Below are positions 1-6,300 of a stretch of DNA of 13,826 bases, piece after piece. Made by a program: the position numbers and the translations under genes. Each line of letters begins with the position of its first letter. Positions within the stretch are counted from its first letter, which is position 1. The notes under the pieces are model-generated. The model was not told the DNA's origin and ran no database searches. It saw nothing but the letters and a program-made list of their open reading frames with translations. Source of the stretch: Clostridia bacterium (GTDB taxonomy: Bacteria; Bacillota; Clostridia; Christensenellales; DTU072); the NCBI GenBank assembly GCA_028701415.1, contig JAQVQU010000039.1:1-13826 (forward strand). The letters are read 5' to 3'.

Positions 1-42
1 ATAAATCCGAAATGTAGGAGGGTATGTAATAAAAAAACTTAC

Positions 43-735
43 TCAATAAACAAAATTTAAATTTAAAAGGTTCTCTCTAAAGATTAAAGCCTTAGCCGCC
101 TCTTGTTCAGCTTTCTTTTTGGAATTACCTTCACCTTGGCTACCATTATATCCCTCTAAATCAATGGTAGACCTAAAAAGTGGCGGATGATCCTTAATTT
201 TTTCAGTATTGATACTTAATTTAATTCCTTTTTTTGCAGCATACTCAAAAAGTGAAGATTTGTAATCAGTAATATTATCAACATTATATTCTGCATTCAA
301 CTTGTTTTTCAAATTACATAAAACAAATTCAGCTGTTTTAGTAATATCATTTGAGTCAATAAATATTGCCCCTACAATTGATTCAAAAATATCACCTTTC
401 AATCTTGGGCTAATTACGGTTAAGGTATCAGATACACGTAGATATTTTTCTAAACCAAGCCTTGCGATAACTTCGGCGAAAGATTTTTCTGAAATAATTA
501 TAGATCTAATTTTTGACAAAAAGCCTTGATTTGCATAAGGAAATCTGTAAAATAAATATTTTGCTACTATCAAACTAACTACACTATCTCCAATATACTC
601 TAATCTTTCATAGGACTCATATCCTATATGCTCATTCGTGAAAGATGAGTGCGTAAGCGCTGATATTAAAAGCTCTTTATCCGCAAAAGTATAACCTATA
701 GTTTTTTCAATTAGTTCAACTATAATATCATTCAT
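43..735 (-). CDS. rnc: Ribonuclease III
   Basis: Double-strand-specific endoribonuclease that processes rRNA precursors and structured mRNAs in the cytoplasm. The 230-residue length is normal. The N-terminal nuclease domain (about 5-150) carries the signature ERLEYIGD at residues 43-50. It supplies E43, E46 and D50, equivalent to E. coli E38, E41 and D45. The second catalytic pair is D115 and E118 in GDIFES (E. coli D114/E117). A C-terminal double-stranded RNA binding domain (about 157-222) ends in the typical GEGNSKKKAEQEAA helix. All metal-binding acidic residues are therefore present and the enzyme should be active. Its ATG overlaps the plsX stop by four bases (ATGA), implying translational coupling in the rpmF-plsX-rnc operon. 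The stop is TGA at 43-45. In many Firmicutes acpP lies between plsX and rnc; here nothing does. Only 42 bases remain downstream to the window edge, and I see no gene start in them. Confidence 0.97.
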   Translation of the reverse strand: MNDIIVELIEKTIGYTFADKELLISALTHSSFTNEHIGYESYERLEYIGDSVVSLIVAKYLFYRFPYANQGFLSKIRSIIISEKSFAEVIARLGLEKYLRVSDTLTVISPRLKGDIFESIVGAIFIDSNDITKTAEFVLCNLKNKLNAEYNVDNITDYKSSLFEYAAKKGIKLSINTEKIKDHPPLFRSTIDLEGYNGSQGEGNSKKKAEQEAAKALIFRENLLNLNFVY

Positions 736-1748
736 TTTTTATCAATTCTTTCCATACATTCAGCTACTTTTGAAATGAGGTTTTTTTCCACTAAAGAAGC
801 GGCCTGAAAAATTGCAGCTTTTATAGTTTGTGATTTTGCACTTCCATGGACCTTAATAACTAGTTTTTGAAGGCCTAAAAGAACTGCTCCTCCTTTTGAG
901 GAATAATCAGCAGTATCTTTTAATTTTCGGAATACCGGTTTAAGTAGCAAATACCCTATTTTTGCTCTTATTCCACCATTTTGAATGCCGTATTTTATCT
1001 GAGAAAACATCATTAGTGCTGTACCTTCACATGACTTAAGGGCAATATTTCCGGTAAAGCCATCCGCGACTATAACATCAAAATTACCGCTTAATATATC
1101 CCTTCCTTCTGCGTTACCAATAAAATTAATGCTATGATCTTCTCGCAAGATTTTATATGTGTTTTGAGTTAGTTCATTACCCTTCTTCTCTTCGGCACCA
1201 TTATTTAACAACCCGATTCTGGGATTAACAAGTGAAAGTGCAACCTTAGCATATGCATCACCCATCTTAGCAAACTGATGGAGCATCTCTGGTTTACACT
1301 CAGAGTTAGCTCCACAATCAATTAAGACAACAGATTCTGTTTCTGATGTTGGCAACAACGGGGCCAAAGCAGGCCGATTGATGCCCTCGATTCTTTTCAA
1401 CAACAACACTGCTCCGGCAAGAACTGCACCTGTACTACCAGCAGATATAAATGCCATTGCTTCTTTTTCTGAATTTAAATTTTTCAATCCAACAACTATT
1501 GAACTATTTTTTTTACCTCTAATTGCATCTACTGGATGGTCATCATTAGTAATTACTTCTTTTGTATCAATAATAAGTAAACGTCCTACAGGGTAATGGT
1601 ATTTGCTCAACAATTGCTTTAATATAATTTCATCTCCGAGCAATACGACATTGAAAAGATTCTTAGATTCATTAAGCGCGTTTACAACACCAGATATTAT
1701 TTCTATTGGTGAATTATCTCCGCCAAACGCATCTACTAGTATATTCAT
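732..1748 (-). CDS. plsX: Phosphate acyltransferase PlsX
   Basis: Converts acyl-ACP and phosphate to acyl-phosphate, the acyl donor for PlsY in the first step of phospholipid synthesis; a peripheral membrane enzyme in characterised species. The 338-residue length is normal. Family marks are the N-terminal VDAFGGDNSP (usually DAMGGDHAP), the glycine-rich ISAGSTGAVLAGA segment around residue 102, RPALAPLLPT, and the IVADGFTGNIALKSCEG stretch near the C-terminal third. The ATG at 1746-1748 has an AAAGAGG ribosome binding site at 1754-1760. It follows rpmF by 51 bases, a gap that holds a 9-bp hairpin, and overlaps rnc by four bases at its end. The rpmF-plsX order is conserved across bacteria and links membrane lipid synthesis to ribosome synthesis. 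fapR, fabD, fabG and acpP, common neighbours elsewhere, are missing here. Confidence 0.97.
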   Translation of the reverse strand: MNILVDAFGGDNSPIEIISGVVNALNESKNLFNVVLLGDEIILKQLLSKYHYPVGRLLIIDTKEVITNDDHPVDAIRGKKNSSIVVGLKNLNSEKEAMAFISAGSTGAVLAGAVLLLKRIEGINRPALAPLLPTSETESVVLIDCGANSECKPEMLHQFAKMGDAYAKVALSLVNPRIGLLNNGAEEKKGNELTQNTYKILREDHSINFIGNAEGRDILSGNFDVIVADGFTGNIALKSCEGTALMMFSQIKYGIQNGGIRAKIGYLLLKPVFRKLKDTADYSSKGGAVLLGLQKLVIKVHGSAKSQTIKAAIFQAASLVEKNLISKVAECMERIDKK

Positions 1749-1766
1749 ATTTGCCTCTTTATAAAG

Positions 1767-1789
1767 AGAGGAAGGTTTTGCCTTCCTCT
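1767..1789 (-). promoter_or_regulatory. Hairpin between rpmF and plsX
   Basis: A perfect inverted repeat with 9-bp arms (AGAGGAAGG at 1767-1775, CCTTCCTCT at 1781-1789) and a 5-base loop. On the transcribed (minus) strand it forms a G+C-containing stem that ends just before the plsX Shine-Dalgarno site at 1754-1760. The bases after the stem are CTTTATAAAG, not a real T-tract, so a full intrinsic terminator is unlikely. An attenuator, RNA-processing site or mRNA-stability element setting the L32:PlsX ratio is more plausible. A smaller competing stem (CTCTTT at 1763-1768 with AAAGAG at 1755-1760, minus-strand sense) would cover the plsX ribosome binding site and shares two bases with the main hairpin. 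Confidence 0.5.
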
Positions 1790-1799
1790 AGTTGTATAA

Positions 1800-1988
1800 T
1801 TATTCTTCTTTTTGTTTCTTCGTTACAACGGGTTTCCCTTTGTAATAACCACAATGCGGACAAACTTTATGGCCCTCTATAAGTTCGTGACAATTAGAAC
1901 ACTCGCTTAAATTTGGGGCAGTTAGCTTCCAGTTTGCGGACCTGGAATTGCCTCTTTGTTTTGATATCTTACGTTTTGGAACGGCCAT
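1800..1988 (-). CDS. rpmF: 50S ribosomal protein L32, zinc-binding form
   Basis: Structural protein of the large ribosomal subunit. The 62-residue length and the N-terminus MAVPKRKISKQRGNSRSANW are diagnostic. Four cysteines (C30, C33, C43, C46; pattern C-x2-C-x9-C-x2-C) form a zinc ribbon, so this is the zinc-requiring (C+) form of L32. No C- paralogue is in the window. The ATG is preceded by a near-perfect ribosome binding site, GGAGGTGA, and by a consensus sigma-A promoter about 30 bases upstream. It heads the rpmF-plsX-rnc transcript. The DUF177 (YceD/YlbN) gene that usually precedes rpmF is absent: only 141 bases separate rpmF from ackA. Confidence 0.97.
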   Translation of the reverse strand: MAVPKRKISKQRGNSRSANWKLTAPNLSECSNCHELIEGHKVCPHCGYYKGKPVVTKKQKEE

Positions 1989-2018
1989 ATTTCACCTCCA
2001 CTTTACTAAAACTTTATA

Positions 2019-2047
2019 ATTATATACAAATGAATATTATGTGTCAA
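2019..2047 (-). promoter_or_regulatory. Consensus sigma-A promoter of rpmF-plsX-rnc
   Basis: On the minus strand there is an exact TTGACA (-35) at 2042-2047, a 17-base spacer, and an exact TATAAT (-10) at 2019-2024. Transcription should start near 2012, leaving a leader of about two dozen bases that contains the rpmF ribosome binding site. Both hexamers match the vegetative consensus at all positions with ideal spacing, so a strong housekeeping promoter is expected. It sits in the only gap between ackA and rpmF, which separates the acetate genes from the L32/lipid/RNase III operon. Confidence 0.85.
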
Positions 2048-2069
2048 ATGAATAACTCATTAAACTATA

Positions 2070-2079
2070 CTTATATAAG
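2070..2079. repeat. 10-bp palindrome upstream of the rpmF promoter
   Basis: CTTATATAAG is a perfect palindrome ending 22 bases upstream of the rpmF -35 box. It could be a regulator site, but AT-only-core palindromes arise often by chance in AT-rich DNA. I know of no family consensus that it matches. Confidence 0.25.
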
Positions 2080-2110
2080 CCATGTATGTAATATTTTCAC
2101 AAACCAGGAA

Positions 2111-2132
2111 TAGTACAGGTAAAAAGGTACTA
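2111..2132. repeat. Inverted repeat TAGTAC-N10-GTACTA over the ackA stop codon
   Basis: Exact 6-bp arms (2111-2116 and 2127-2132) separated by 10 bases; the right arm includes the ackA stop codon (TAG, 2130-2132). On the minus strand the left half reads TTTAGTACCT. It resembles a half-site of the FapR operator known from Bacillus (TTAGTACCT followed by TACTAA), but the spacing is wrong for a standard FapR site. As RNA it would make a weak 6-bp stem without a following U-run, so I do not call it a terminator. Confidence 0.3.
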
Positions 2133-3335
2133 AAGTCCTAACTCAGAAACTATTTTTTTCGAATCTCTAGCAATAACAAGTTCCTCGTTTGTAGGAATAA
2201 GAAGAACTTTTACCTTGCTCGAAGGGTTACTAAGCTCAGCAAACTGCCCTTTTTCAGCATTTTCGTTCTTTGAAAAATCAAAATCAACCCCCAAAACTTC
2301 CAATCCTTCCATAATAAGTTTTCTAGCAAATTTAGAATTTTCACCTATTCCTCCAGTGAAAACTATACTATCAAGTCCACCTAAAGCAACAAAATATGCT
2401 CCAATATACTTTTTTATTCGATAAGCAAATAAATCTAAGGCTATTTGTGCTTTCATATCCCCATGTTTGTATAATTCTACTATATCCCTACAATCACTAT
2501 ACCCACATAACCCCAAGAATCCACATTCTTTATTTAGATAATCTATAACTTGAGAAGTAGTCAAATTCTTCTTTTCTGCTAAATATCCAACTGCCGCAGG
2601 GTCAATATCACCACTTCGAGTTCCCATCACCAACCCCTCTAAAGGAGTGAGTCCCATGGTAGTATCTATACATTTTCCATCTTTTATTGCAGCCAAAGAG
2701 CTTCCATTTCCAAGGTGACATGTAACTATTCTGAGATTAGGCTTTTCTCCAAGAACCTTGATAGCTTCTCCGGAAACAAATCTATGGCTTGTGCCATGGA
2801 ATCCGTATTTTCTTAATTGATACTTTTCATAATCCTCATATTTAATTGCGTACATATAAGCATGTTTTGGCATCGTCAAATGAAAAGAAGTATCGAAAAC
2901 CGCTACATTAGGAGTATTGGGGGTTAGTTCTATACAACTCTCAATACAGCTAATATTTGCAGGCATGTGAAGAGCTCCCAAAGGAGCATTCTTTTTACAT
3001 ATACGCAACACTTCGGGGGTAACTAAAACACTTTCGCTGAAATCCTCTGCACTATGTAAAACACGATGCCCTATCGCCTTGATTTCACTCATTGAGCTAA
3101 TGATTCCATTTTCTGGATCCAGCAAAGCTTCCATCAGAAGAGAAAAAGCTTCGGTATGATTTTTTAAATCCTTTTTTGAAGAAAACTTTCTCCCATCCGT
3201 ACATTCTTGTTTGATTCCGGATCCAGAAAATCCTATTCTATCAATTAAACCTTTTCCTAATCTTTCTTCCGTTTCGCCATCAATTACTTGATATTTTAAA
3301 GAAGAGCTACCTGCATTTACAACTAAAATCTTCAT
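2130..3335 (-). CDS. ackA: Acetate kinase
   Basis: Transfers phosphate from acetyl-phosphate to ADP, giving acetate and ATP: the substrate-level phosphorylation step of acetate fermentation, reversible for acetate activation. The 401-residue length is typical. Motifs in order are NAGSSSLKYQ at 7-16 (ASKHA phosphate-binding loop), GHRVLH at 89-94, H123, D148 in VFDTSFH, H180 in YGFHGTSHR, the HLGNGSS loop at 207-213, GTRSGDIDP at 238-246 containing R240, and FTGGIGEN near residue 325. The key Arg, Asp and His residues known from the Methanosarcina enzyme are kept. Two usually invariant patches differ: HSAE replaces HGGE (94-97), and ALHMPAN replaces PLHNPAN (121-127). The ATG lies 8 bases after the pta stop, with AGGGTGA as ribosome binding site, so the two genes form an operon in pathway order. 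A related short-chain acyl kinase specificity cannot be excluded. Confidence 0.95.
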   Translation of the reverse strand: MKILVVNAGSSSLKYQVIDGETEERLGKGLIDRIGFSGSGIKQECTDGRKFSSKKDLKNHTEAFSLLMEALLDPENGIISSMSEIKAIGHRVLHSAEDFSESVLVTPEVLRICKKNAPLGALHMPANISCIESCIELTPNTPNVAVFDTSFHLTMPKHAYMYAIKYEDYEKYQLRKYGFHGTSHRFVSGEAIKVLGEKPNLRIVTCHLGNGSSLAAIKDGKCIDTTMGLTPLEGLVMGTRSGDIDPAAVGYLAEKKNLTTSQVIDYLNKECGFLGLCGYSDCRDIVELYKHGDMKAQIALDLFAYRIKKYIGAYFVALGGLDSIVFTGGIGENSKFARKLIMEGLEVLGVDFDFSKNENAEKGQFAELSNPSSKVKVLLIPTNEELVIARDSKKIVSELGL

Positions 3336-3343
3336 AATTCACC

Positions 3344-4342
3344 CTATTCCCCAAGTTGAAGAGCCGTAATAGCCACCGCTCCAACAATATCTGTAACATT
3401 ACATCCTCTGGATAAATCATTAACCGGAGAAGCTAATCCTTGGCAAATTGGACCTATTGCCTCGGCGTTCCCAAGCCTCTGAGCCAACTTATAACCAATA
3501 TTTCCAGATTGTAAGTCGGGGAATACTAGTACATTTGCATACCCAGCAACAGGGCTTCCTGGTGCTTTTAATCTCGCGACATTAGGAACAATAGCCGCAT
3601 CTAACTGCAACTCACCATCTATTGCAAAATCTAGGGACATCGATTTAAGTTTATTAGTTGCTATCACAACCTTATCAACTAACGGGTGAGAAGCACTTCC
3701 TTTGGTAGAAAAAGACAACATAGCCACCCTTGGGTCCTTTATTCCTGCTATTCTTCTTGCACTTTCCGCGGCACTTATAGCTATATCAACTAATTGATCA
3801 GCCGTTGGATCGGGTAAAACCCCACAATCAGAAAAAATCATTACTCCCTCTTGTCCGAAAATTGAACCTTCTGGAAGAGATATTAGGAAAAAACTTGAAA
3901 CAGTCTTAAGACCTTCTTTTGCCTTAATTATCTGCAGTGCCGGTCTTAAAACATCACTTGTAGCATGAATAGCCCCTGCAACCATTCCATCAGCTTCTCC
4001 TGCTTTAATCATAAGACAACCATAATACAAAGAATCCTTTGTCAACTCTCTTGCTTTCTCAATTGTAATACCTTTTTCTTTCCTTAAATCATATAGCAAA
4101 TTAGCATATCTTTCCGAATCCGGGCTATTGAGTGGATCTACAATATCAACTCCTACTAGAGAATTTTCTTCAGCTAAAGATAGAATCTTGGCCTTATTCC
4201 CCAAAAGAGTAATTTTTGCCATCTTCATTTTATTGATAATCTCCGCAGCATGAATAACCCTAATTTCCTCGCCTTCTCCTAACACAATGTGTTTATGAAG
4301 CTCATTGGCTTTCGAGATGATCCTATCCATCAACTTAGACAT
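3344..4342 (-). CDS. pta: Phosphate acetyltransferase
   Basis: Interconverts acetyl-CoA plus phosphate and acetyl-phosphate plus CoA, feeding acetate kinase. At 332 residues it is the short, single-domain form: only the PTA/PTB catalytic domain, without the N-terminal DRTGG/P-loop extension of the enterobacterial enzyme. Recognisable family segments are the N-terminal HIVLGEGEEIRVIHAA, KAGEADGMVAGAIHAT, the IFSDCGVLPDPTADQL stretch, SFSTKGSASHPLVDKV, and the C-terminal PDLQSGNIGYKLAQRL and GPICQGLASPVNDLSRGC regions. The ATG at 4340-4342 has AAAAGGAGC as ribosome binding site. It is the first gene of pta-ackA and is divergent from tmcAL. The phosphate butyryltransferase relative is a possible alternative, but the QGLASPVNDLSRG ending and the ackA partner favour acetate. 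Confidence 0.95.
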   Translation of the reverse strand: MSKLMDRIISKANELHKHIVLGEGEEIRVIHAAEIINKMKMAKITLLGNKAKILSLAEENSLVGVDIVDPLNSPDSERYANLLYDLRKEKGITIEKARELTKDSLYYGCLMIKAGEADGMVAGAIHATSDVLRPALQIIKAKEGLKTVSSFFLISLPEGSIFGQEGVMIFSDCGVLPDPTADQLVDIAISAAESARRIAGIKDPRVAMLSFSTKGSASHPLVDKVVIATNKLKSMSLDFAIDGELQLDAAIVPNVARLKAPGSPVAGYANVLVFPDLQSGNIGYKLAQRLGNAEAIGPICQGLASPVNDLSRGCNVTDIVGAVAITALQLGE

Positions 4343-4363
4343 TGTTTTGCTCCTTTTTCACTG

Positions 4364-4392
4364 TTTAAAATTCTCATATTTTATGATATAAT
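4364..4392 (+). promoter_or_regulatory. Candidate tmcAL promoter
   Basis: On the plus strand, TTTAAA (4364-4369, four of six matches to TTGACA), a 17-base spacer and an exact TATAAT (4387-4392). Transcription would start near 4399, giving a leader of about 107 bases before the tmcAL ATG. The weak -35 box limits confidence, and the region is so AT-rich that other -10-like hexamers occur. Confidence 0.45.
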
Positions 4393-4408
4393 ATTTAATT
4401 AATAGAAA

Positions 4409-4418
4409 GTATGCATAC
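4409..4418. promoter_or_regulatory. Palindromic operator candidate between pta and tmcAL
   Basis: GTATGCATAC is a perfect 10-bp palindrome. Past one mismatch on each side it continues with three more matched pairs (AAG/CTT type), giving an imperfect dyad of about 18 bp centred at 4413/4414. It lies just downstream of the predicted tmcAL start site and inside the predicted pta leader, so a bound protein could affect both divergent transcripts. GTATG recurs at 4436-4440. I recognise no regulator for it. Confidence 0.35.
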
Positions 4419-4448
4419 CTTCCAAATATCCTTAAGTATGTTATAACT

Positions 4449-4454
4449 ATTATA
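4449..4454 (-). promoter_or_regulatory. Candidate -10 box for pta-ackA
   Basis: An exact TATAAT on the minus strand, about 107 bases upstream of the pta ATG. The region 16-18 bases further upstream is an A/T run with no good TTGACA match, so this is a weak call. A promoter nearer to pta, in the AT-rich DNA around 4380-4410, is also possible. Confidence 0.3.
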
Positions 4455-4505
4455 CACAAAATGCAAGCAAAAAAAATCTAGGAAAACCTTTCTTATTGGA
4501 GCAGA

Positions 4506-5714
4506 ATGAAAACCACAGCTATTATTTGCGAATACAATCCTTTAACCAACGGACATGTTAAACATCTTCAACAAGCGAGGGCTGAAACTGGGTGTGATAC
4601 TATACTTTGCGTAATGAGCGGAAGCTTTACTCAACGAGGAGATGCCGCAATTACTGATAAGTATTTAAGAGCAGAACAAGCAATTATTCATGGCGCGGAT
4701 ATAGTTGTCGAACTTCCAACTATTTATGCCATTTCCCCTGCTGACAATTTTGCTTATGGGGCTATAAAAACAATATCTCAATTCCCCAACCTTCAATATT
4801 TAAGTTTCGGAAGCGAATCAGGAAATTTAGAGGGACTTATTAAACTTGCAAAATTATTAGGTGATGAGCCAAAAGAATACAAAGAAATACTCCAAACATT
4901 TCTTAAAAAAGGTTTCTCTTTCCCAAAATCTAGAGCACTTGCTCTATCAGAATACGCAGAATTTTTTCCAGAATACAAGGAACTAGTAGGCTTGCTTGAC
5001 TCTCCTAATAATGTTCTTGGAATAGCTTACATTATAGCCGCAAAAAAAGCCAACTTGAAGATTAAGTTCCATACTATAAAAAGAATTGGGGCTTCCTATA
5101 ATAATGATTTTTTAGAAGATGAATACTCCTCTGCTTCGGCGATTAGAACAGCCTTACAAGAAGGAAGAATGGAGGAAATTAGAAACCAAGTGCCAGAAAG
5201 TACTTATGAAATGCTCAAAGCCTATAAACCAAGGGACAATGATCTCGGATGCATGATGCTTTATAAGCTAAAAAATATGTCTGGGTTTGATCTGGAGAAA
5301 TACTACGATGTATCAGGTGGTATACACAATAGGTTAATAATTGCTGCAACAAACGCAATTACCCTTGAGGATTTATTAACAACAGCTAAAACAAAAAACT
5401 ATACAATGGCAAGATTAAAAAGAATTTGTCTTTATGCGTTATTCGATATTACACAGGAGGATTATTCCTATGCACTTTCTTGTCCTCCTTATATTCAAAT
5501 CCTTGCTATTAGAGAAAATCGCAAAGAAGAGATTTTGCCAGAGTTATTCAAATCTTGCAAAAATGTACTCACACGGTATAGTGACGTAAGCAAAGTTGAT
5601 AAGCTTTTAAGACCTTTGATTAGGCTTGACTTTACAGCCCAAGGAACTTTATCTATAGCAAACAAAGTTAACTATTTAAATAAAAAAATGCTAATAATAT
5701 CCGTGGATCAGTAA
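4506..5714 (+). CDS. tmcAL: tRNA(Met) cytidine acetate ligase (YlbM family)
   Basis: Makes N4-acetylcytidine at wobble position 34 of elongator tRNA-Met from acetate and ATP through acetyl-adenylate; it does not use acetyl-CoA as the unrelated TmcA does. The 402-residue length is normal. The N-terminal nucleotidyltransferase domain begins IICEYNPLTNGH, with the nucleotide-binding TNGH (T/HxGH) motif at residues 14-17, followed by CVMSGSFTQRGD and the AAITDKYLRAEQA segment typical of the family. The C-terminal half (about 220-400) is the helical tRNA-binding part. GGAG lies 6 bases before the ATG. This is the only plus-strand gene in the window. It is divergent from pta-ackA, whose product acetate is its substrate, and convergent with the coiled-coil gene. 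In Bacillus this gene also lies near rsmD-coaD and rpmF. Confidence 0.93.
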   Translation: MKTTAIICEYNPLTNGHVKHLQQARAETGCDTILCVMSGSFTQRGDAAITDKYLRAEQAIIHGADIVVELPTIYAISPADNFAYGAIKTISQFPNLQYLSFGSESGNLEGLIKLAKLLGDEPKEYKEILQTFLKKGFSFPKSRALALSEYAEFFPEYKELVGLLDSPNNVLGIAYIIAAKKANLKIKFHTIKRIGASYNNDFLEDEYSSASAIRTALQEGRMEEIRNQVPESTYEMLKAYKPRDNDLGCMMLYKLKNMSGFDLEKYYDVSGGIHNRLIIAATNAITLEDLLTTAKTKNYTMARLKRICLYALFDITQEDYSYALSCPPYIQILAIRENRKEEILPELFKSCKNVLTRYSDVSKVDKLLRPLIRLDFTAQGTLSIANKVNYLNKKMLIISVDQ

Positions 5715-5832
5715 GAAAATTAAAAAATATTAACAATTCGTTTGTTTCAAATTACAAAAATTTTTAAATATTTTAATTCGTTTTATTTTAGCAAAAAATG
5801 GGATTTATACTTTTTTTAAAAGAATAATACAG
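5715..5832. other. AT-rich gap between convergent genes
   Basis: 118 bases between the tmcAL stop and the end of the minus-strand coiled-coil gene. It contains an imperfect AT-only inverted repeat (5718-5733 against 5764-5778) and a 9-bp direct repeat AATTCGTTT at 5735-5743 and 5775-5783, exactly 40 bases apart. No GC-rich stem with a U-tract is present on either strand, so no classical terminator can be called even though both converging transcripts should end here. Confidence 0.35.
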
Positions 5833-6300
5833 CTATTTTGATTCAGGACTTCCAAATTTATCAATATTATTCTTTTGAGCTTTTCTTAAAATTGTAAGAC
5901 TCTCTAACAAAGTTTTTTCGGTAGAAGATAGCATAAAATCTATATCTTTTGAAATTTCCTGAATAATTTTACTCTTAAAATCATTGGCCTCAGATTTTAT
6001 TGCTTCAGCTTCTTTTTGGGCTGTTTTTATTATTTCATGTTCTGAAAGAATCTGGTCCGCTTTCAGCTTTGCTCTCTCATATACTTGTTGAGCTTTTTCT
6101 GATTCTTCTTTCTGGATTCTTGCGCTATTTTGGACTATATATTTTGCCTCACGTAAAACATCGGGCATACTATTTCTAATTCGTTCCACAAGTTCGAAAA
6201 TAACAGAATCATTAACTATTTTTCCAGACCCGAAAACAGTTTTTTTTCCTTGTGCCACCTCTTTTTCTATCAATTCGAGTAAATCCTCTATATCTTCCAT
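5833..6300 (-). CDS. Coiled-coil protein of the coaD neighbourhood, often annotated as ATPase / F0 subunit B-like
   Basis: Function unknown. The protein has about 155 residues. A short N-terminal segment (about 1-50) contains a GKIVNDSVIFELVERIRNSM stretch, and a long charged helix rich in E, K, A and Q (about 55-130) should form a coiled coil. There is no membrane segment, P-loop or signal peptide, so the label ATPase given to relatives has no visible basis. Similar proteins follow coaD in clostridial genomes, by my recollection of the family. I chose ATG at 6298-6300, not the GTG six bases upstream: this ATG overlaps the rsmD-coaD stop (TAATG) and has AAGGAG at 6306-6311 at ideal distance, whereas the GTG would sit inside that site. 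Last gene of the long minus-strand run. In Bacillus, ylbJ and other genes stand in this position; here they are absent. Confidence 0.75.
   Translation of the reverse strand: MEDIEDLLELIEKEVAQGKKTVFGSGKIVNDSVIFELVERIRNSMPDVLREAKYIVQNSARIQKEESEKAQQVYERAKLKADQILSEHEIIKTAQKEAEAIKSEANDFKSKIIQEISKDIDFMLSSTEKTLLESLTILRKAQKNNIDKFGSPESK

Noticed and set aside
16..29. Plus-strand AGGAGGG followed by ATG at 24
   Set aside because: The ATG is followed at once by TAA, so no protein is encoded. It is a chance ribosome-binding-like string downstream of rnc.
302..529. Plus-strand open frame opposite rnc, and similar plus-strand frames opposite plsX, ackA, both paaK genes, iorA and iorB
   Set aside because: They lie wholly within well-supported genes on the other strand, have no ribosome binding sites and show no recognisable protein features.
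1913..2113. Plus-strand open frame across rpmF and its promoter
   Set aside because: It overlaps rpmF and a consensus promoter on the opposite strand, has an odd composition and no ribosome binding site.
2111..2132. Intrinsic terminator for ackA
   Set aside because: The 6-bp stem with a 10-base loop is weak, and no U-run follows on the minus strand.
5740..5820. AT-rich stretch considered as a replication origin or phage attachment site
   Set aside because: No DnaA boxes, integrase gene or tRNA gene are nearby, and the composition is ordinary for a convergent gap in such a genome.
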